Shown: positions 7,544-15,154, counted from the stretch's first letter. The stretch: DNA of 17,729 bases from an uncultured Chloroflexota bacterium (GCA_913020235.1 CAJWBT010000011.1:1-17729), one strand, 5' to 3'. A program made the numbers and translations. Notes: generated by a model from the letters alone, not told the origin.

Positions 7544-8524
7544 TCAGGCAGGTTCTTTGTTCAGATATCTGGAGTTGGCGAAGGCGCTCAGAGTTTCCAT
7601 GGAGGTGTGCCAGAACCTGTACCCGGTGGCTCGGTGCAGGCCGCCCGTATCGAGCACCATGGGATACCGCACCAGGTCCAGCCCGCAGGATGTAGATTCG
7701 CGCTGTATACCCAGCTTCCAGGCTAGCTGGACCAGCGGGTAAGCCAGCAACGGCGGTAAGCTCACCAACCTGCTCTTTATCATGTCAGCCATTTCCCGGT
7801 AAAACACCACGCCTTCTCCGGCCACATTGAACACGCCGGGCAAGCCCCGTTCGATGATGATGGTCAGGACGCGAGCCAGGTCATCCTCGTACAGAAACTG
7901 GAGGGGCGGATTGTAGTCCAGCACGCCCACCAGCCACGGCCGGAAGAAAGCGTTGGTGACCGAGTTGGCCGCCGTGGGACCCAGCACAATGCACGGACGT
8001 AGGATGGTGACCAGCGTTTCCGGGTGCTGCCGGGTAAACTCGTCGATCATGTGCTCGGCCAAAAACTTGTCGTAGCCGTAGGGGAAGTCCGGCGCCGGCC
8101 TCAGGGGTGCCGCGTCGGACAAAGGAATGGGGTTGTCCGGGTGAGCCCCGTAGACTGTATGGGAGCTGAGGTAGATGAAATGGCGCACCCTGGCCCGCAG
8201 GCAGGAGTCCAGGACCGCCTTCAGGGCGTCCTGGTTGGCCTGGCGTATTGCGGCGACCTCCCGCCGGTTGCGGCCACGCCTGGAAATAAAGGCCAGGTGC
8301 ACCAGGGCGGTAACCCGGCTTCGGCGCAGAATACCCTCAATTGGCTCCGTCACGTCCTGCCGGTGAACGGTGATGTTGTGGACTGGAAAAGGCAATGGGT
8401 CGGTATCGATAGCCACAAGATTGCGCTGCGCCCCTTCTTCCTCCAAATTCTGGAGCAGCCGGGTGCCAATGTACCCGGAGGCGCCGGTGACGGCCACCAC
8501 CATGTCCGGTCGTTCGTTAGTCAC
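7544..8524 (-). CDS. NAD-dependent epimerase/dehydratase (extended SDR)
   Basis: The protein has 326 residues. The Rossmann motif TGASGYIG is at 13-20, acidic Asp40/Asp42 at the end of beta-2 suggest NAD(H), SSHTVYG is at 120-126, and the catalytic pair is Tyr149 and Lys153 in YGYDK. The family acts on nucleotide sugars or sugar-like substrates; this member's substrate is unknown. It is distinct from HpnA, encoded upstream in the same operon. The GTG at 8524 is chosen because GGAGAG lies 6 bases upstream; the ATG at 8503 has no ribosome binding site. The gene sits 159 bases after the squalene synthase gene and 2 bases before the nucleoside hydrolase gene. That pair may form a sub-unit of the operon that tailors the hopanoid side chain (inference). 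Confidence 0.9.
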   Translation of the reverse strand: MTNERPDMVVAVTGASGYIGTRLLQNLEEEGAQRNLVAIDTDPLPFPVHNITVHRQDVTEPIEGILRRSRVTALVHLAFISRRGRNRREVAAIRQANQDALKAVLDSCLRARVRHFIYLSSHTVYGAHPDNPIPLSDAAPLRPAPDFPYGYDKFLAEHMIDEFTRQHPETLVTILRPCIVLGPTAANSVTNAFFRPWLVGVLDYNPPLQFLYEDDLARVLTIIIERGLPGVFNVAGEGVVFYREMADMIKSRLVSLPPLLAYPLVQLAWKLGIQRESTSCGLDLVRYPMVLDTGGLHRATGYRFWHTSMETLSAFANSRYLNKEPA

Positions 8525-8591
8525 TGTGGTCTCTCCAGGTCCTCACCCGGCCCATATGTTGCCCAGCCGCAATCCGACACTCCGTCCCCAA

Positions 8592-8646
8592 GAGACCGGC
8601 GGGGTCTCGTCGAGAAATCAAGCTGCCCAAGCCGCAGGCGCTGCGG
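8592..8646 (-). other. Two GC-rich hairpins in the hpnD-SDR gap
   Basis: The 159-base gap holds GAGACC (8592-8597) with GGTCTC (8603-8608), and CCGCA (8632-8636) with TGCGG (8642-8646), both perfect with 5-base loops. No T-run follows on the - strand and no promoter was found. They may attenuate or process the transcript between the core hopanoid genes and the SDR/nucleoside hydrolase pair. Confidence 0.35.
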
Positions 8647-8683
8647 ACCGGGAATGCTTCGGGCAGGCCAAACAAGGGCAATG

Positions 8684-9559
8684 TTACCCGCGGATCGGCG
8701 GCAGCAGGGGCAGCACGCTCGACAACCAGGTCTGAGCGGTAACCCGCACCTTTTCCGGTTTGCTCAAAGAGATTCGGTTGTGTAGAACATCGTAACCGGC
8801 AGCCTCGATGCGATCCAGCACTTTCCGGTATAGCTGGCCAAGCACCGCGGGGCAGGCCCGGGTGCGAAAGGACAGATAGGGCAATAGCTGGAATCCGCTC
8901 CGGAAGTACCATTTGGCGCGTTCGGCCTGATGCCGCATCAGCTCGATGAAGGCCGGGTTGACAACCCCGGCCTGCAACTCCGCCTCCGAATAGCCAAAGC
9001 GGGCCATCTCGTCCTGGGGCAAGTAAATGCGGCCGAACTCCAGGTCCTCACGCACGTCCCGGGCGATGTTGGTCAGCTGCATGGCCAGTCCCAAGTCGAC
9101 GGCGTGCTTCTTGGCCGTGGGGTCCTTATACCCGAAGATTTGAAGGCAGATCAGCCCCACCGCCGAGGCCACCTGGTAGCAATATTGGCGCAGCTGCTCG
9201 AAGTCTTCATACCGGTCTTTGACCAGGTCGGACTCGACCCCGGATATGACCTCCTGAAAGTATTCCTGGGGAATGTCGTACCGCCCGGCAACATCGGCCA
9301 AGGCCAGGAAAACCGGGGCCTCGGCGTGCCCCAGGTACGTCTGTTCAAGCCCCTTTTGCAGGCCGGCCAATGTGGAAAGCTTCTCCTCTTTGGAAGCAAC
9401 ACGGTCGACTGAGTCATCGCAGTGCCGGCAAAACGCGTAGGCCACGTAGATGGCCCGACGCCGCGCCGCCGGAAGGGTCAGAAAGGCGTAATAGAAGTTC
9501 TTGGCTTCGCGCAGCGTGATCGTTCGGCACTCTTCGTAGGCCAGCTCCAGGTCTGTCAC
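8684..9559 (-). CDS. hpnD: Squalene/presqualene/phytoene synthase family protein (HpnD-like)
   Basis: The protein has 291 residues. It is a trans-isoprenyl diphosphate head-to-head synthase that joins two prenyl diphosphates. Both Mg2+-binding Asp motifs are present: DDSVD at 48-52 and DVRED at 168-172, the latter continuing EFGRIYLPQDE. The length and the FGRIYLP motif fit HpnD (presqualene diphosphate synthase) as well as bacterial CrtB. Placement 20 bases after squalene-hopene cyclase argues for a C30 product rather than phytoene. HpnC and HpnE, which complete squalene formation in the three-enzyme route, are absent from the window. The GTG at 9559 is chosen because GGAGAGG precedes it by 6 bases and MTDLELAYEECRTIT aligns with family N-termini. 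Alternatives are a one-step squalene synthase or phytoene synthase. Confidence 0.88.
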   Translation of the reverse strand: MTDLELAYEECRTITLREAKNFYYAFLTLPAARRRAIYVAYAFCRHCDDSVDRVASKEEKLSTLAGLQKGLEQTYLGHAEAPVFLALADVAGRYDIPQEYFQEVISGVESDLVKDRYEDFEQLRQYCYQVASAVGLICLQIFGYKDPTAKKHAVDLGLAMQLTNIARDVREDLEFGRIYLPQDEMARFGYSEAELQAGVVNPAFIELMRHQAERAKWYFRSGFQLLPYLSFRTRACPAVLGQLYRKVLDRIEAAGYDVLHNRISLSKPEKVRVTAQTWLSSVLPLLPPIRG

Positions 9560-9579
9560 GACGCGCCTCTCCGATCCGA

Positions 9580-10026
9580 CTATTCCCCCACGACCTGCAC
9601 CATCACCTCCCTGGGCCGCGCGCGGTCAAGCTCGATGAAGAATATGCTCTGGTAGGGGCCGAACTGCATCATCCCATCGATCACGGGCACGGTCTCGCTG
9701 GTACCCAACAGCAGGTGTTGCAAGTGGGCATGGCCGTTGGGTGACTCATCCACGCTCATGTTGACGGTGCGGATACTGAAGTCATTGTGGTCGTACCCGC
9801 CGTTGCGAGGCGACATCTTCTCCAGGAATTTCGCCATATCCTGGAGCAACAGGGGCTCGTTCTCATTAATCTTCACTGCGGCGGTTGTGTGTTTGGAATA
9901 GACCACCGCAAAGCCGTTGCTGACCTTGGAATTGGCCACGCATTTGCAAACCCAGTCGGTAATATCGATGAAATCCGGTGCCCTCTGGGTGTTCAACTGG
10001 AGGCAAAAAGACTCGCTCTTCATCAT
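9580..10026 (-). CDS. yjbQ: YjbQ/UPF0047 module with its own possible start
   Basis: This is the C-terminal 148 residues of the fused reading frame, beginning MMKSESFCLQLNTQ. It contains the family motifs YSKHTTAAVKINENEP (H741 in fusion numbering), NGHAHLQ (792-798), LLGTSETVPVIDG and FGPYQSIFFIELD. Stand-alone YjbQ proteins have about 130-145 residues, so the domain is complete. The family is annotated as secondary thiamine-phosphate synthase from complementation of thiE mutants; its true role is unclear. The two in-frame ATG codons at 10026 and 10023 are preceded by GAAGGA about 9 bases away, so independent initiation is plausible even if the cyclase also reads through. No link with hopanoid chemistry is known to me. 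Confidence 0.72.
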   Translation of the reverse strand: MMKSESFCLQLNTQRAPDFIDITDWVCKCVANSKVSNGFAVVYSKHTTAAVKINENEPLLLQDMAKFLEKMSPRNGGYDHNDFSIRTVNMSVDESPNGHAHLQHLLLGTSETVPVIDGMMQFGPYQSIFFIELDRARPREVMVQVVGE

Positions 10027-12111
10027 CCTTCCTGATCCTTCCTGTCTCTCTGCGGATGGAAATGCCTCTTGGGTCACCACGGTCTCGGTGTTTCTCTGGG
10101 CCTCACACTTTGCGTCGAGAAGCCTGGCGTACCGCCCCAGGGCCATCAACGGCCAGGTGTTCCGGTACAGGTGATAGTTGATCATGAATCCGGCCGGCAT
10201 ATCCAGGCCCTGGTGGCCTCGTTCTCCCGGTCTTGGCAGGGTTTCCACCCTCTCTCCCACGCCGTACCCGGGGAACCCGGTGCCGGTGAAATATGGCTCG
10301 TCCCAGCAACCGTCATCGGTCTGGGTGTCCAGCAAGTAGCGGATTCCCCGCTGGGTCGCCGGGTGCGCTTCCTCCCCGGCGGCCAGCAACGCCATCAGGG
10401 CCCAGGCGGTCTGCGACGCGGTGCTGGCCCCTACACCGCGGAGCGCCGGGTCCACGTAAGAACCGCAGCTTTCCCCCCAGCCGCCATCGCCGTTCTGGTG
10501 GGCCAGCATCCAGTCCACGGCCCGGCGGATGTAGGGTTGGTCCATCTCTTCGCCGATGGCGGCCAGCGCCGGCAGCACCGCTCCCGTCCCGTAGACGTGG
10601 TTGACTCCCCAGCGCCCGAACCAGGACCCGTCCTCCTCCTGCTCCTGACGCAAGTAGGCGTAAGCCCGGCGTAAGGCCGGAAAGTGCCGGTCGTAACCCA
10701 GCCTGCCGAACATCTCTACCAGGTGGGCGGTGACATCAGCGCTGGGTGGGTCCAGGGTCTCTCCGAAGTCAGAGAAAGGAAGCATGGTCAGGTGCTTGCG
10801 GCCGTTGTCCTTGTCGAAGGCGGCCCAACCGCCGTTCTTGGATTGCAGCGCCAGGAGCCATTCAACACCGCGGCCGATGGCCTGCTCACGGAGGGGATCA
10901 GCCTCGGGTTCGAGCCGAGCCGAGACGAGGGCCATAATCACTTCCGACGCGTCGTCGATATCCGGGTATTGATCATTATGGAACTCGAAGGACCAACCGC
11001 CGGGTTGGGTATTCCTGGCACGGACCTGCCAATCACCGGCGGCCAAGATCTGCTGGTCCAGCAGCCAGCGAGTAGACCTCCGGACCATGGGATCATCCTC
11101 GGCCACCCCGGAGTCCAACAGGGCCAGCTGGGCCAGACAGGTATCCCAAACCGGGGACATGCACGCCTGGACCATGCAGGTATCTTCGTCCTCGATGGCA
11201 TACCCTTCAAATCCAGCATATCCCTTCTCCATCGCCGGGTGGCTGGGCGGAAACCCCAGGTGGTGCAATGCGATGAGGGAGTAGACCCAGGGTGGCTGGA
11301 TTCCGCCCCAGCAACCGTCCGATTCCTGATGGCGCAATATCCAGTCGACGATCCTTCTCTCCGCCCGCGCCCGGAATGGGTGGAGCGGCAGGTTCCGGTA
11401 CAGACCGGCAATCCGGTCCAGGCGATGCAGCACCCAGGCCCATCCCCATCTGGTCTTGGGCTTCGGAAGCGAGTAGTCGGTCTCGTTCCGGGGCCGGGGG
11501 TAAAGCTCGTCGATTCGAGCCGACTCGGGCACGGGGCAACTGGGCCGGTGAGTCAGGATGATCAGCATGGGCACCATGGTTGCCCTGGCCCAACTGGCGA
11601 ACTCGTATATGTTGAAGGGAACCCAGGAGGGCAGAAAGATCAATTCGGGAGGCATGTTGGGCGTGCCCCGCCAGTCCCACTGCCCAAGAAGAGCCAGCCA
11701 TATCTTGGTGAAGACCCGCACCCCGGGCACGCCCCCCCGAGCCAGGATAAACTGCCGGGCCCGGCGCAGGGGCTCTGTATCCGAAGAGTAGCCAGCCAGC
11801 TTCAAGGCAAAGTAGCACTCCACCGAAGTGCTTAAGTCTCCGGGGGCCTGGTAGTACTGGCCCCAGGAGCCGTCCTCCCGCTGCTTGCTCAAGATATAGT
11901 TGGTGACCTTACGCCAGCGCTCCCGGTCCACCCGGCCCAGGAAGTAGCACAGCATCAGGTATTCGGCCTCCATGGTGGCGTTGGTCTCCAGCTCGCCACA
12001 CCAGTAGCCGTCCCGGTGCTGGCTCCGGCGAAAGTAGTCCTGGGTGCGCCGGATCGCCTGATGCACCGCTTCCCTGTATGTAGCTTCCGATATGCTTGTC
12101 TGACCGGCCAT
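9580..12111 (-). CDS. shc: Squalene-hopene cyclase fused in frame to a YjbQ domain
   Basis: The protein has 843 residues; bacterial SHC alone is about 630-720. Residues 1 to about 665 are a complete class II triterpene cyclase that converts squalene to hopene/hopanol at the membrane. The catalytic Asp motif DIDD is at 384-387 (Asp386 and Asp387 align with the proton-donor motif DxDD). At least six QW-type repeats are visible, including QREDGSWG, QESDGCWG, QSKNGGWAAF, QEEDGSW, QNGDGGWGES and QTDDGCWDE, and the C-terminus has GFMINYHLYRNTWPLMALGRY. Residues 696-843 are a full YjbQ/UPF0047 domain. The roughly 30-residue linker looks like the non-conserved tail of an ordinary cyclase, and the fusion point coincides with a perfect 10-bp tandem repeat. 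The start ATG is preceded by AGGT at 8 bases. The gap after hpnA is 113 bases. The cyclase assignment is secure; the fusion is directly readable but could be an error. Confidence 0.93.
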   Translation of the reverse strand: MAGQTSISEATYREAVHQAIRRTQDYFRRSQHRDGYWCGELETNATMEAEYLMLCYFLGRVDRERWRKVTNYILSKQREDGSWGQYYQAPGDLSTSVECYFALKLAGYSSDTEPLRRARQFILARGGVPGVRVFTKIWLALLGQWDWRGTPNMPPELIFLPSWVPFNIYEFASWARATMVPMLIILTHRPSCPVPESARIDELYPRPRNETDYSLPKPKTRWGWAWVLHRLDRIAGLYRNLPLHPFRARAERRIVDWILRHQESDGCWGGIQPPWVYSLIALHHLGFPPSHPAMEKGYAGFEGYAIEDEDTCMVQACMSPVWDTCLAQLALLDSGVAEDDPMVRRSTRWLLDQQILAAGDWQVRARNTQPGGWSFEFHNDQYPDIDDASEVIMALVSARLEPEADPLREQAIGRGVEWLLALQSKNGGWAAFDKDNGRKHLTMLPFSDFGETLDPPSADVTAHLVEMFGRLGYDRHFPALRRAYAYLRQEQEEDGSWFGRWGVNHVYGTGAVLPALAAIGEEMDQPYIRRAVDWMLAHQNGDGGWGESCGSYVDPALRGVGASTASQTAWALMALLAAGEEAHPATQRGIRYLLDTQTDDGCWDEPYFTGTGFPGYGVGERVETLPRPGERGHQGLDMPAGFMINYHLYRNTWPLMALGRYARLLDAKCEAQRNTETVVTQEAFPSAERQEGSGRMMKSESFCLQLNTQRAPDFIDITDWVCKCVANSKVSNGFAVVYSKHTTAAVKINENEPLLLQDMAKFLEKMSPRNGGYDHNDFSIRTVNMSVDESPNGHAHLQHLLLGTSETVPVIDGMMQFGPYQSIFFIELDRARPREVMVQVVGE
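10025..10044 (-). repeat. Perfect 10-bp tandem duplication at the SHC/YjbQ junction
   Basis: On the - strand CAGGAAGGAT occurs twice without a gap, directly before and overlapping the YjbQ ATG. With one copy the cyclase frame would read CAG GAA GGA TGA and stop after residue 692, with YjbQ starting at the overlapping ATGATG. With two copies the frame shifts by one and continues into YjbQ. Confidence 0.95.
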
Positions 12112-12125
12112 TACCTGTTACCTGT
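12112..12125 (-). repeat. 7-bp tandem repeat abutting the shc start codon
   Basis: ACAGGTA occurs twice in tandem, ending at the base before the shc ATG. Each unit carries an AGGT Shine-Dalgarno-like core, and only the distal copy is at useful spacing (8 bases). Copy-number change would alter initiation, not frame. The rest of the gap (12126-12224) shows nothing recognisable. Confidence 0.85.
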
Positions 12126-12224
12126 GACTGCAGAACCCGACGTCATGGGCCTGGGCCCCCGCCGATCGCCTGCCCACGGAGGGAGGCCCCCCGGAAGGCG
12201 GAACGGCATCCGGGCAAGCCAAGG

Positions 12225-13241
12225 CTACCGCTCTGCCTCTGGTGCCCCCCTTCCACTCCGGGTATATCCGTGGTCCATGAACCATTTCACTGCTTTCCCG
12301 ATTGCAGCCTCCACCGAACTCTGGGGCTGTCCCAACTCTTTGACCGCCTTCTGGCAGTCTACATACATTGGAGTTCTCGCCACTTTCAGCCCTTCCAGGG
12401 GTATTCGCGGCTCCCGTCTGAGCAATCTCCCTTCCACCAGCTGGTCCAGATACCCGGCTCCCAACGCCAGCCAGTAGGGAGCACGCCACCGGGGCGCCCG
12501 GCGGCCGGTTGCTTCTTGGAGCATGGCGAATACCCCTTTGAGCGTCACGTTCCGGTTGCCCAGCAGATAGCGCTGGCCCGGCCTCCCCCGTTCCATGGCC
12601 AGGATATGCCCGGCGGCCACGTCTTCCACATCGACCAGGTTCATTCCAGTGTCCAGGTACGCCGGGATCCGGCCTCTCATGAAATCCAGCACCATCCTTC
12701 CGGTGGGCGTGGGCTTGATGTCCCAGGGACCGACCGGAGTGGTGGGATTGACCACCACCACGGGCAGGCCCTCAGAAGCCATCGTCAGCGCCAGGCATTC
12801 CGCCCGGTACTTGGACCTCTTGTAGTGACCAACCAGGTGGCTGGGGTCCATGGGGGTTTCTTCCGTCCCCAACCCACCGGCGGCCAGGCCAACGGTGGAC
12901 ACGGTGCTCGTATAGACCACCTTCGAAACCCCGGCTTGCCGGGCCGCCTCCAAGACGTTGGCCGTGCCGCCAACGTTGGTCCGGTACATCAGGTCCGGGT
13001 CCGGTGTCCAAAAAGTGTACGCTGCCGCACAGTGAAACACCACCTCGCATCCGCGCAAAGCCCGGTCCACCGATTCCCGGTCCAGAATGTCCCCAGGCAC
13101 ACGATCTACCCCGGTGCCGTCGATTGTTAAGGTGTTGCTTCCCGGCCGGACCAGCGCGCTAACATCATAGCCGCGCCGCCGAAGCTCTCTCGCCAGATTA
13201 CCTCCAACAAACCCTGTGGCTCCTGTCACCAGGACTCTCAT
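12225..13241 (-). CDS. hpnA: Hopanoid-associated sugar epimerase HpnA (extended SDR)
   Basis: The protein has 338 residues. The Rossmann motif TGATGFVG starts at residue 6, TSTVSTVG is at 111-118 and the catalytic pair is Tyr140 and Lys144 in YKRSK. The block GPWDIKPTPTGRMVLDFM, followed by GRIPAYLDTGMNLVDVEDVAAGH, is characteristic of HpnA. HpnA is consistently linked to hopanoid clusters; its exact reaction on the side chain is not settled. The ATG at 13241 overlaps the hpnG stop as ATGA, with GGAG 9 bases upstream. The frame is open 143 codons further back, but that part is antisense-like sequence inside hpnG and is not accepted. Tight coupling with hpnG supports a joint role in adenosyl/ribosylhopane processing. 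Confidence 0.92.
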   Translation of the reverse strand: MRVLVTGATGFVGGNLARELRRRGYDVSALVRPGSNTLTIDGTGVDRVPGDILDRESVDRALRGCEVVFHCAAAYTFWTPDPDLMYRTNVGGTANVLEAARQAGVSKVVYTSTVSTVGLAAGGLGTEETPMDPSHLVGHYKRSKYRAECLALTMASEGLPVVVVNPTTPVGPWDIKPTPTGRMVLDFMRGRIPAYLDTGMNLVDVEDVAAGHILAMERGRPGQRYLLGNRNVTLKGVFAMLQEATGRRAPRWRAPYWLALGAGYLDQLVEGRLLRREPRIPLEGLKVARTPMYVDCQKAVKELGQPQSSVEAAIGKAVKWFMDHGYTRSGRGAPEAER

Positions 13242-14080
13242 CCATGCCTGCTCCAGCCGGAGCCGGCTGAGATAGCGGAGGAAGGTGGTTCCAAGTTCGG
13301 TTGGGCCGGTTCGGCGCCGGCCAGTTGCCTCAGAAAGGCGGTGGCGAAGCGGGTCAAAACTTTCTGGGCCAGCGGAAGCCGGCGGGCCAGCCCCAGCAAG
13401 GCGGGAATCCGCCAGGGCATTGCCGCTACGGTGACCGCGGCCCTGACTCGGGAGCGGCTCAGGCCCAGGAGGTAACCGGGCAGGGTCTGGTCCGCCGCGT
13501 CCAGGACCACCCTCGCTGAAAGGAAGGGCACCCCTGCATCCCGCGCCGCCGCCGCGACCCAGTAGTCTTCCATTTCCACGATGCCGACCGGGTGCCGGAG
13601 GCGGATAGCCTGTTTGCCTTCGGGAGTCGCAACCAGGTGGTCTACCGTCAAGGAGTCTGCATTGGCCCACGCTTCACCGGCGGCGGTGGCGGCTTGAATC
13701 CCCTGCCCCAACATTTCCGGGTCGGGAGCCAGGTAGTCCTCAGCCGCTTCCCCCGGCGAATGGAGGGACCGGGCCGGTTCCGCCGGCTCCTGCCGGTAGT
13801 AGCGGGAGGACAGGACCAGGGTCCCGGCCCCGAGAGCCGGGTCAACCCCGCCGGCAAACCCCAATAGCAACAACCTTTCCGGGGAAGGCGAACCTTCGCC
13901 GGTCATCCCCTGGCGCTGGATCAGCGACTGTACGGCAGACTCCGCCGCGGACCTTCCGACGCCGATGACGTGGAGGCCCACAGCCGCGGGCGACTCACGC
14001 CCCGTGGCGCCGGCTCGTAGCCCCAACTCGGTTCGGAGGCGGACCAACTCCTGCTCCATGCTGGCGACGATAGCTAGCAC
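13238..14080 (-). CDS. hpnG: Adenosylhopane nucleosidase/phosphorylase HpnG
   Basis: The protein has 280 residues and belongs to the MTA/SAH nucleosidase-like phosphorylase superfamily. The family removes adenine from adenosylhopane, giving ribosylhopane or its phosphate. Visible motifs are MLAIVASMEQEL at the N-terminus, LLLGFAGGVDP (71-81), VEMEDY (168-173, the ribose-binding region usually VxMES/VDMES) and ARVVLDAADQTLP (189-201). The C-terminal 80 residues are Ala/Arg/Pro-rich and less conserved. The GTG at 14080 is well supported by AGGAGG 5 bases upstream. The gene lies 15 bases after hpnH and overlaps hpnA by 4 bases, a strict operon arrangement that matches the biosynthetic order HpnH then HpnG. 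Confidence 0.88.
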   Translation of the reverse strand: MLAIVASMEQELVRLRTELGLRAGATGRESPAAVGLHVIGVGRSAAESAVQSLIQRQGMTGEGSPSPERLLLLGFAGGVDPALGAGTLVLSSRYYRQEPAEPARSLHSPGEAAEDYLAPDPEMLGQGIQAATAAGEAWANADSLTVDHLVATPEGKQAIRLRHPVGIVEMEDYWVAAAARDAGVPFLSARVVLDAADQTLPGYLLGLSRSRVRAAVTVAAMPWRIPALLGLARRLPLAQKVLTRFATAFLRQLAGAEPAQPNLEPPSSAISAGSGWSRHG

Positions 14081-14095
14081 CGAACCTCCTGCAAG

Positions 14096-15136
14096 TCACG
14101 CCGCGGTGATGCCGGCCTTGCCGGCAGCACCGGAGGTGATCAGCGTCGCCCAATCCCTGGGAGTGGTGACGGCCTGGAAAATGGTAGCCGACTCGAACCC
14201 GCAATGCATCATGCAGTTGGCGCATCGAGGGTCCTTGCCCACCCCGTAGCGGTCCCAAAGGGGACCTTCATACAGCTCGTTGACCTCTTGGGTATGCTCG
14301 TCGGCCAGCGGATAGCAGGGCTTGCGCCACCCCATTATTGTGTAGGTCGGACTGGACCAGGCGGCGCACTGGTAGTCCCTTTTCCCGCGCAGAAAGTTCA
14401 AGTACAGCGGGTTGTTATAGAACCGCATGCCCCCGGTGAGACTGGGGTCCAGCAGCTTCCGAAACATGGTCTGGGACTCCCTCCGGGTCAGGAACAGGTC
14501 CTGGTTTGACGCGTCCGGGAACTCGTACCCCGGAGAAATCATAGAGCCTTCGACGCCCATGCCGCCTACCAGCCGAAACATCTCCCACAAGTCTTCGGCG
14601 TCGCTGTTGCGAAACACGGTGGTGTTGGTGCATACCCGGTATCCCTGGCCGAGCGCCGCCTCCATACCCCGAACGGCCGTCTTGAAAACCCCGGCTCGGG
14701 CCACCGACTCGTCGTGCTTCTGTTCCATCCCGTCCAGGTGAACGACCCAGCAGAGGTACTTGGAAGCAGGCACCTTGTCGAGCATCCGCTCCAGCAGCAG
14801 CCCGTTGGTGCAGCAGTAGACGAAGTGTTTTCGCGCCACCAGCCGGTTGATAATCTCATCGACGTTGGGATGGATGGTGGGCTCACCGCCGGCGATGGAG
14901 ACGATAGGCGCCCCAGACTCCTTTACGGCCTCCAGGGCCACATCCACCGGCATCATCTTTTCGATCACCGGCCGGTACTCCCGAATGCGCCCGCATCCGC
15001 CACAGGCCAGGTTGCACATCTCCAGGGGCTCCAGCATGGTCACCAACGGAAACCGCTTCCGGCCCCGCAACCGGTTCTTCAATATGTAGAAGCCCAATCG
15101 AACAGCGAGTTCAGCGGGCCGTTTGGCGCGATACAT
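14096..15136 (-). CDS. hpnH: Adenosyl-hopene transferase HpnH (radical SAM)
   Basis: The protein has 346 residues. The radical SAM cluster motif is CNLACGGC (Cys41, Cys45, Cys48; CxxxCxxC), and GGEPT at 83-87 is the SAM-binding motif. A C-terminal Cys-rich segment, CANCMMHCGFE (about 309-319), and the N-terminal MYRAKRPAELAVRLGFYILKN-type start are typical of HpnH, as is the full length. HpnH joins the 5'-deoxyadenosyl group of SAM to diploptene, forming adenosylhopane, the first step of C35 side-chain synthesis. The ATG at 15136 has GAGG about 9 bases upstream. The gene is 18 bases after the prenyl synthase gene. Its presence means this organism probably makes side-chain-extended hopanoids, not only diploptene. 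Confidence 0.96.
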   Translation of the reverse strand: MYRAKRPAELAVRLGFYILKNRLRGRKRFPLVTMLEPLEMCNLACGGCGRIREYRPVIEKMMPVDVALEAVKESGAPIVSIAGGEPTIHPNVDEIINRLVARKHFVYCCTNGLLLERMLDKVPASKYLCWVVHLDGMEQKHDESVARAGVFKTAVRGMEAALGQGYRVCTNTTVFRNSDAEDLWEMFRLVGGMGVEGSMISPGYEFPDASNQDLFLTRRESQTMFRKLLDPSLTGGMRFYNNPLYLNFLRGKRDYQCAAWSSPTYTIMGWRKPCYPLADEHTQEVNELYEGPLWDRYGVGKDPRCANCMMHCGFESATIFQAVTTPRDWATLITSGAAGKAGITAA

Positions 15137-15154
15137 CTACACCAACCTCAAGGG

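Noticed and set aside
10684..11835. Long + strand frame (383 codons) opposite shc
   Set aside because: It is a GC-rich shadow of the cyclase gene: Gly/Pro/Arg-rich, with no motif and no ribosome binding site.
13242..13670. 143-codon N-terminal extension of HpnA
   Set aside because: It lies inside hpnG in another frame. The Rossmann start MRVLVTGATG begins at 13241, with an ATGA overlap.
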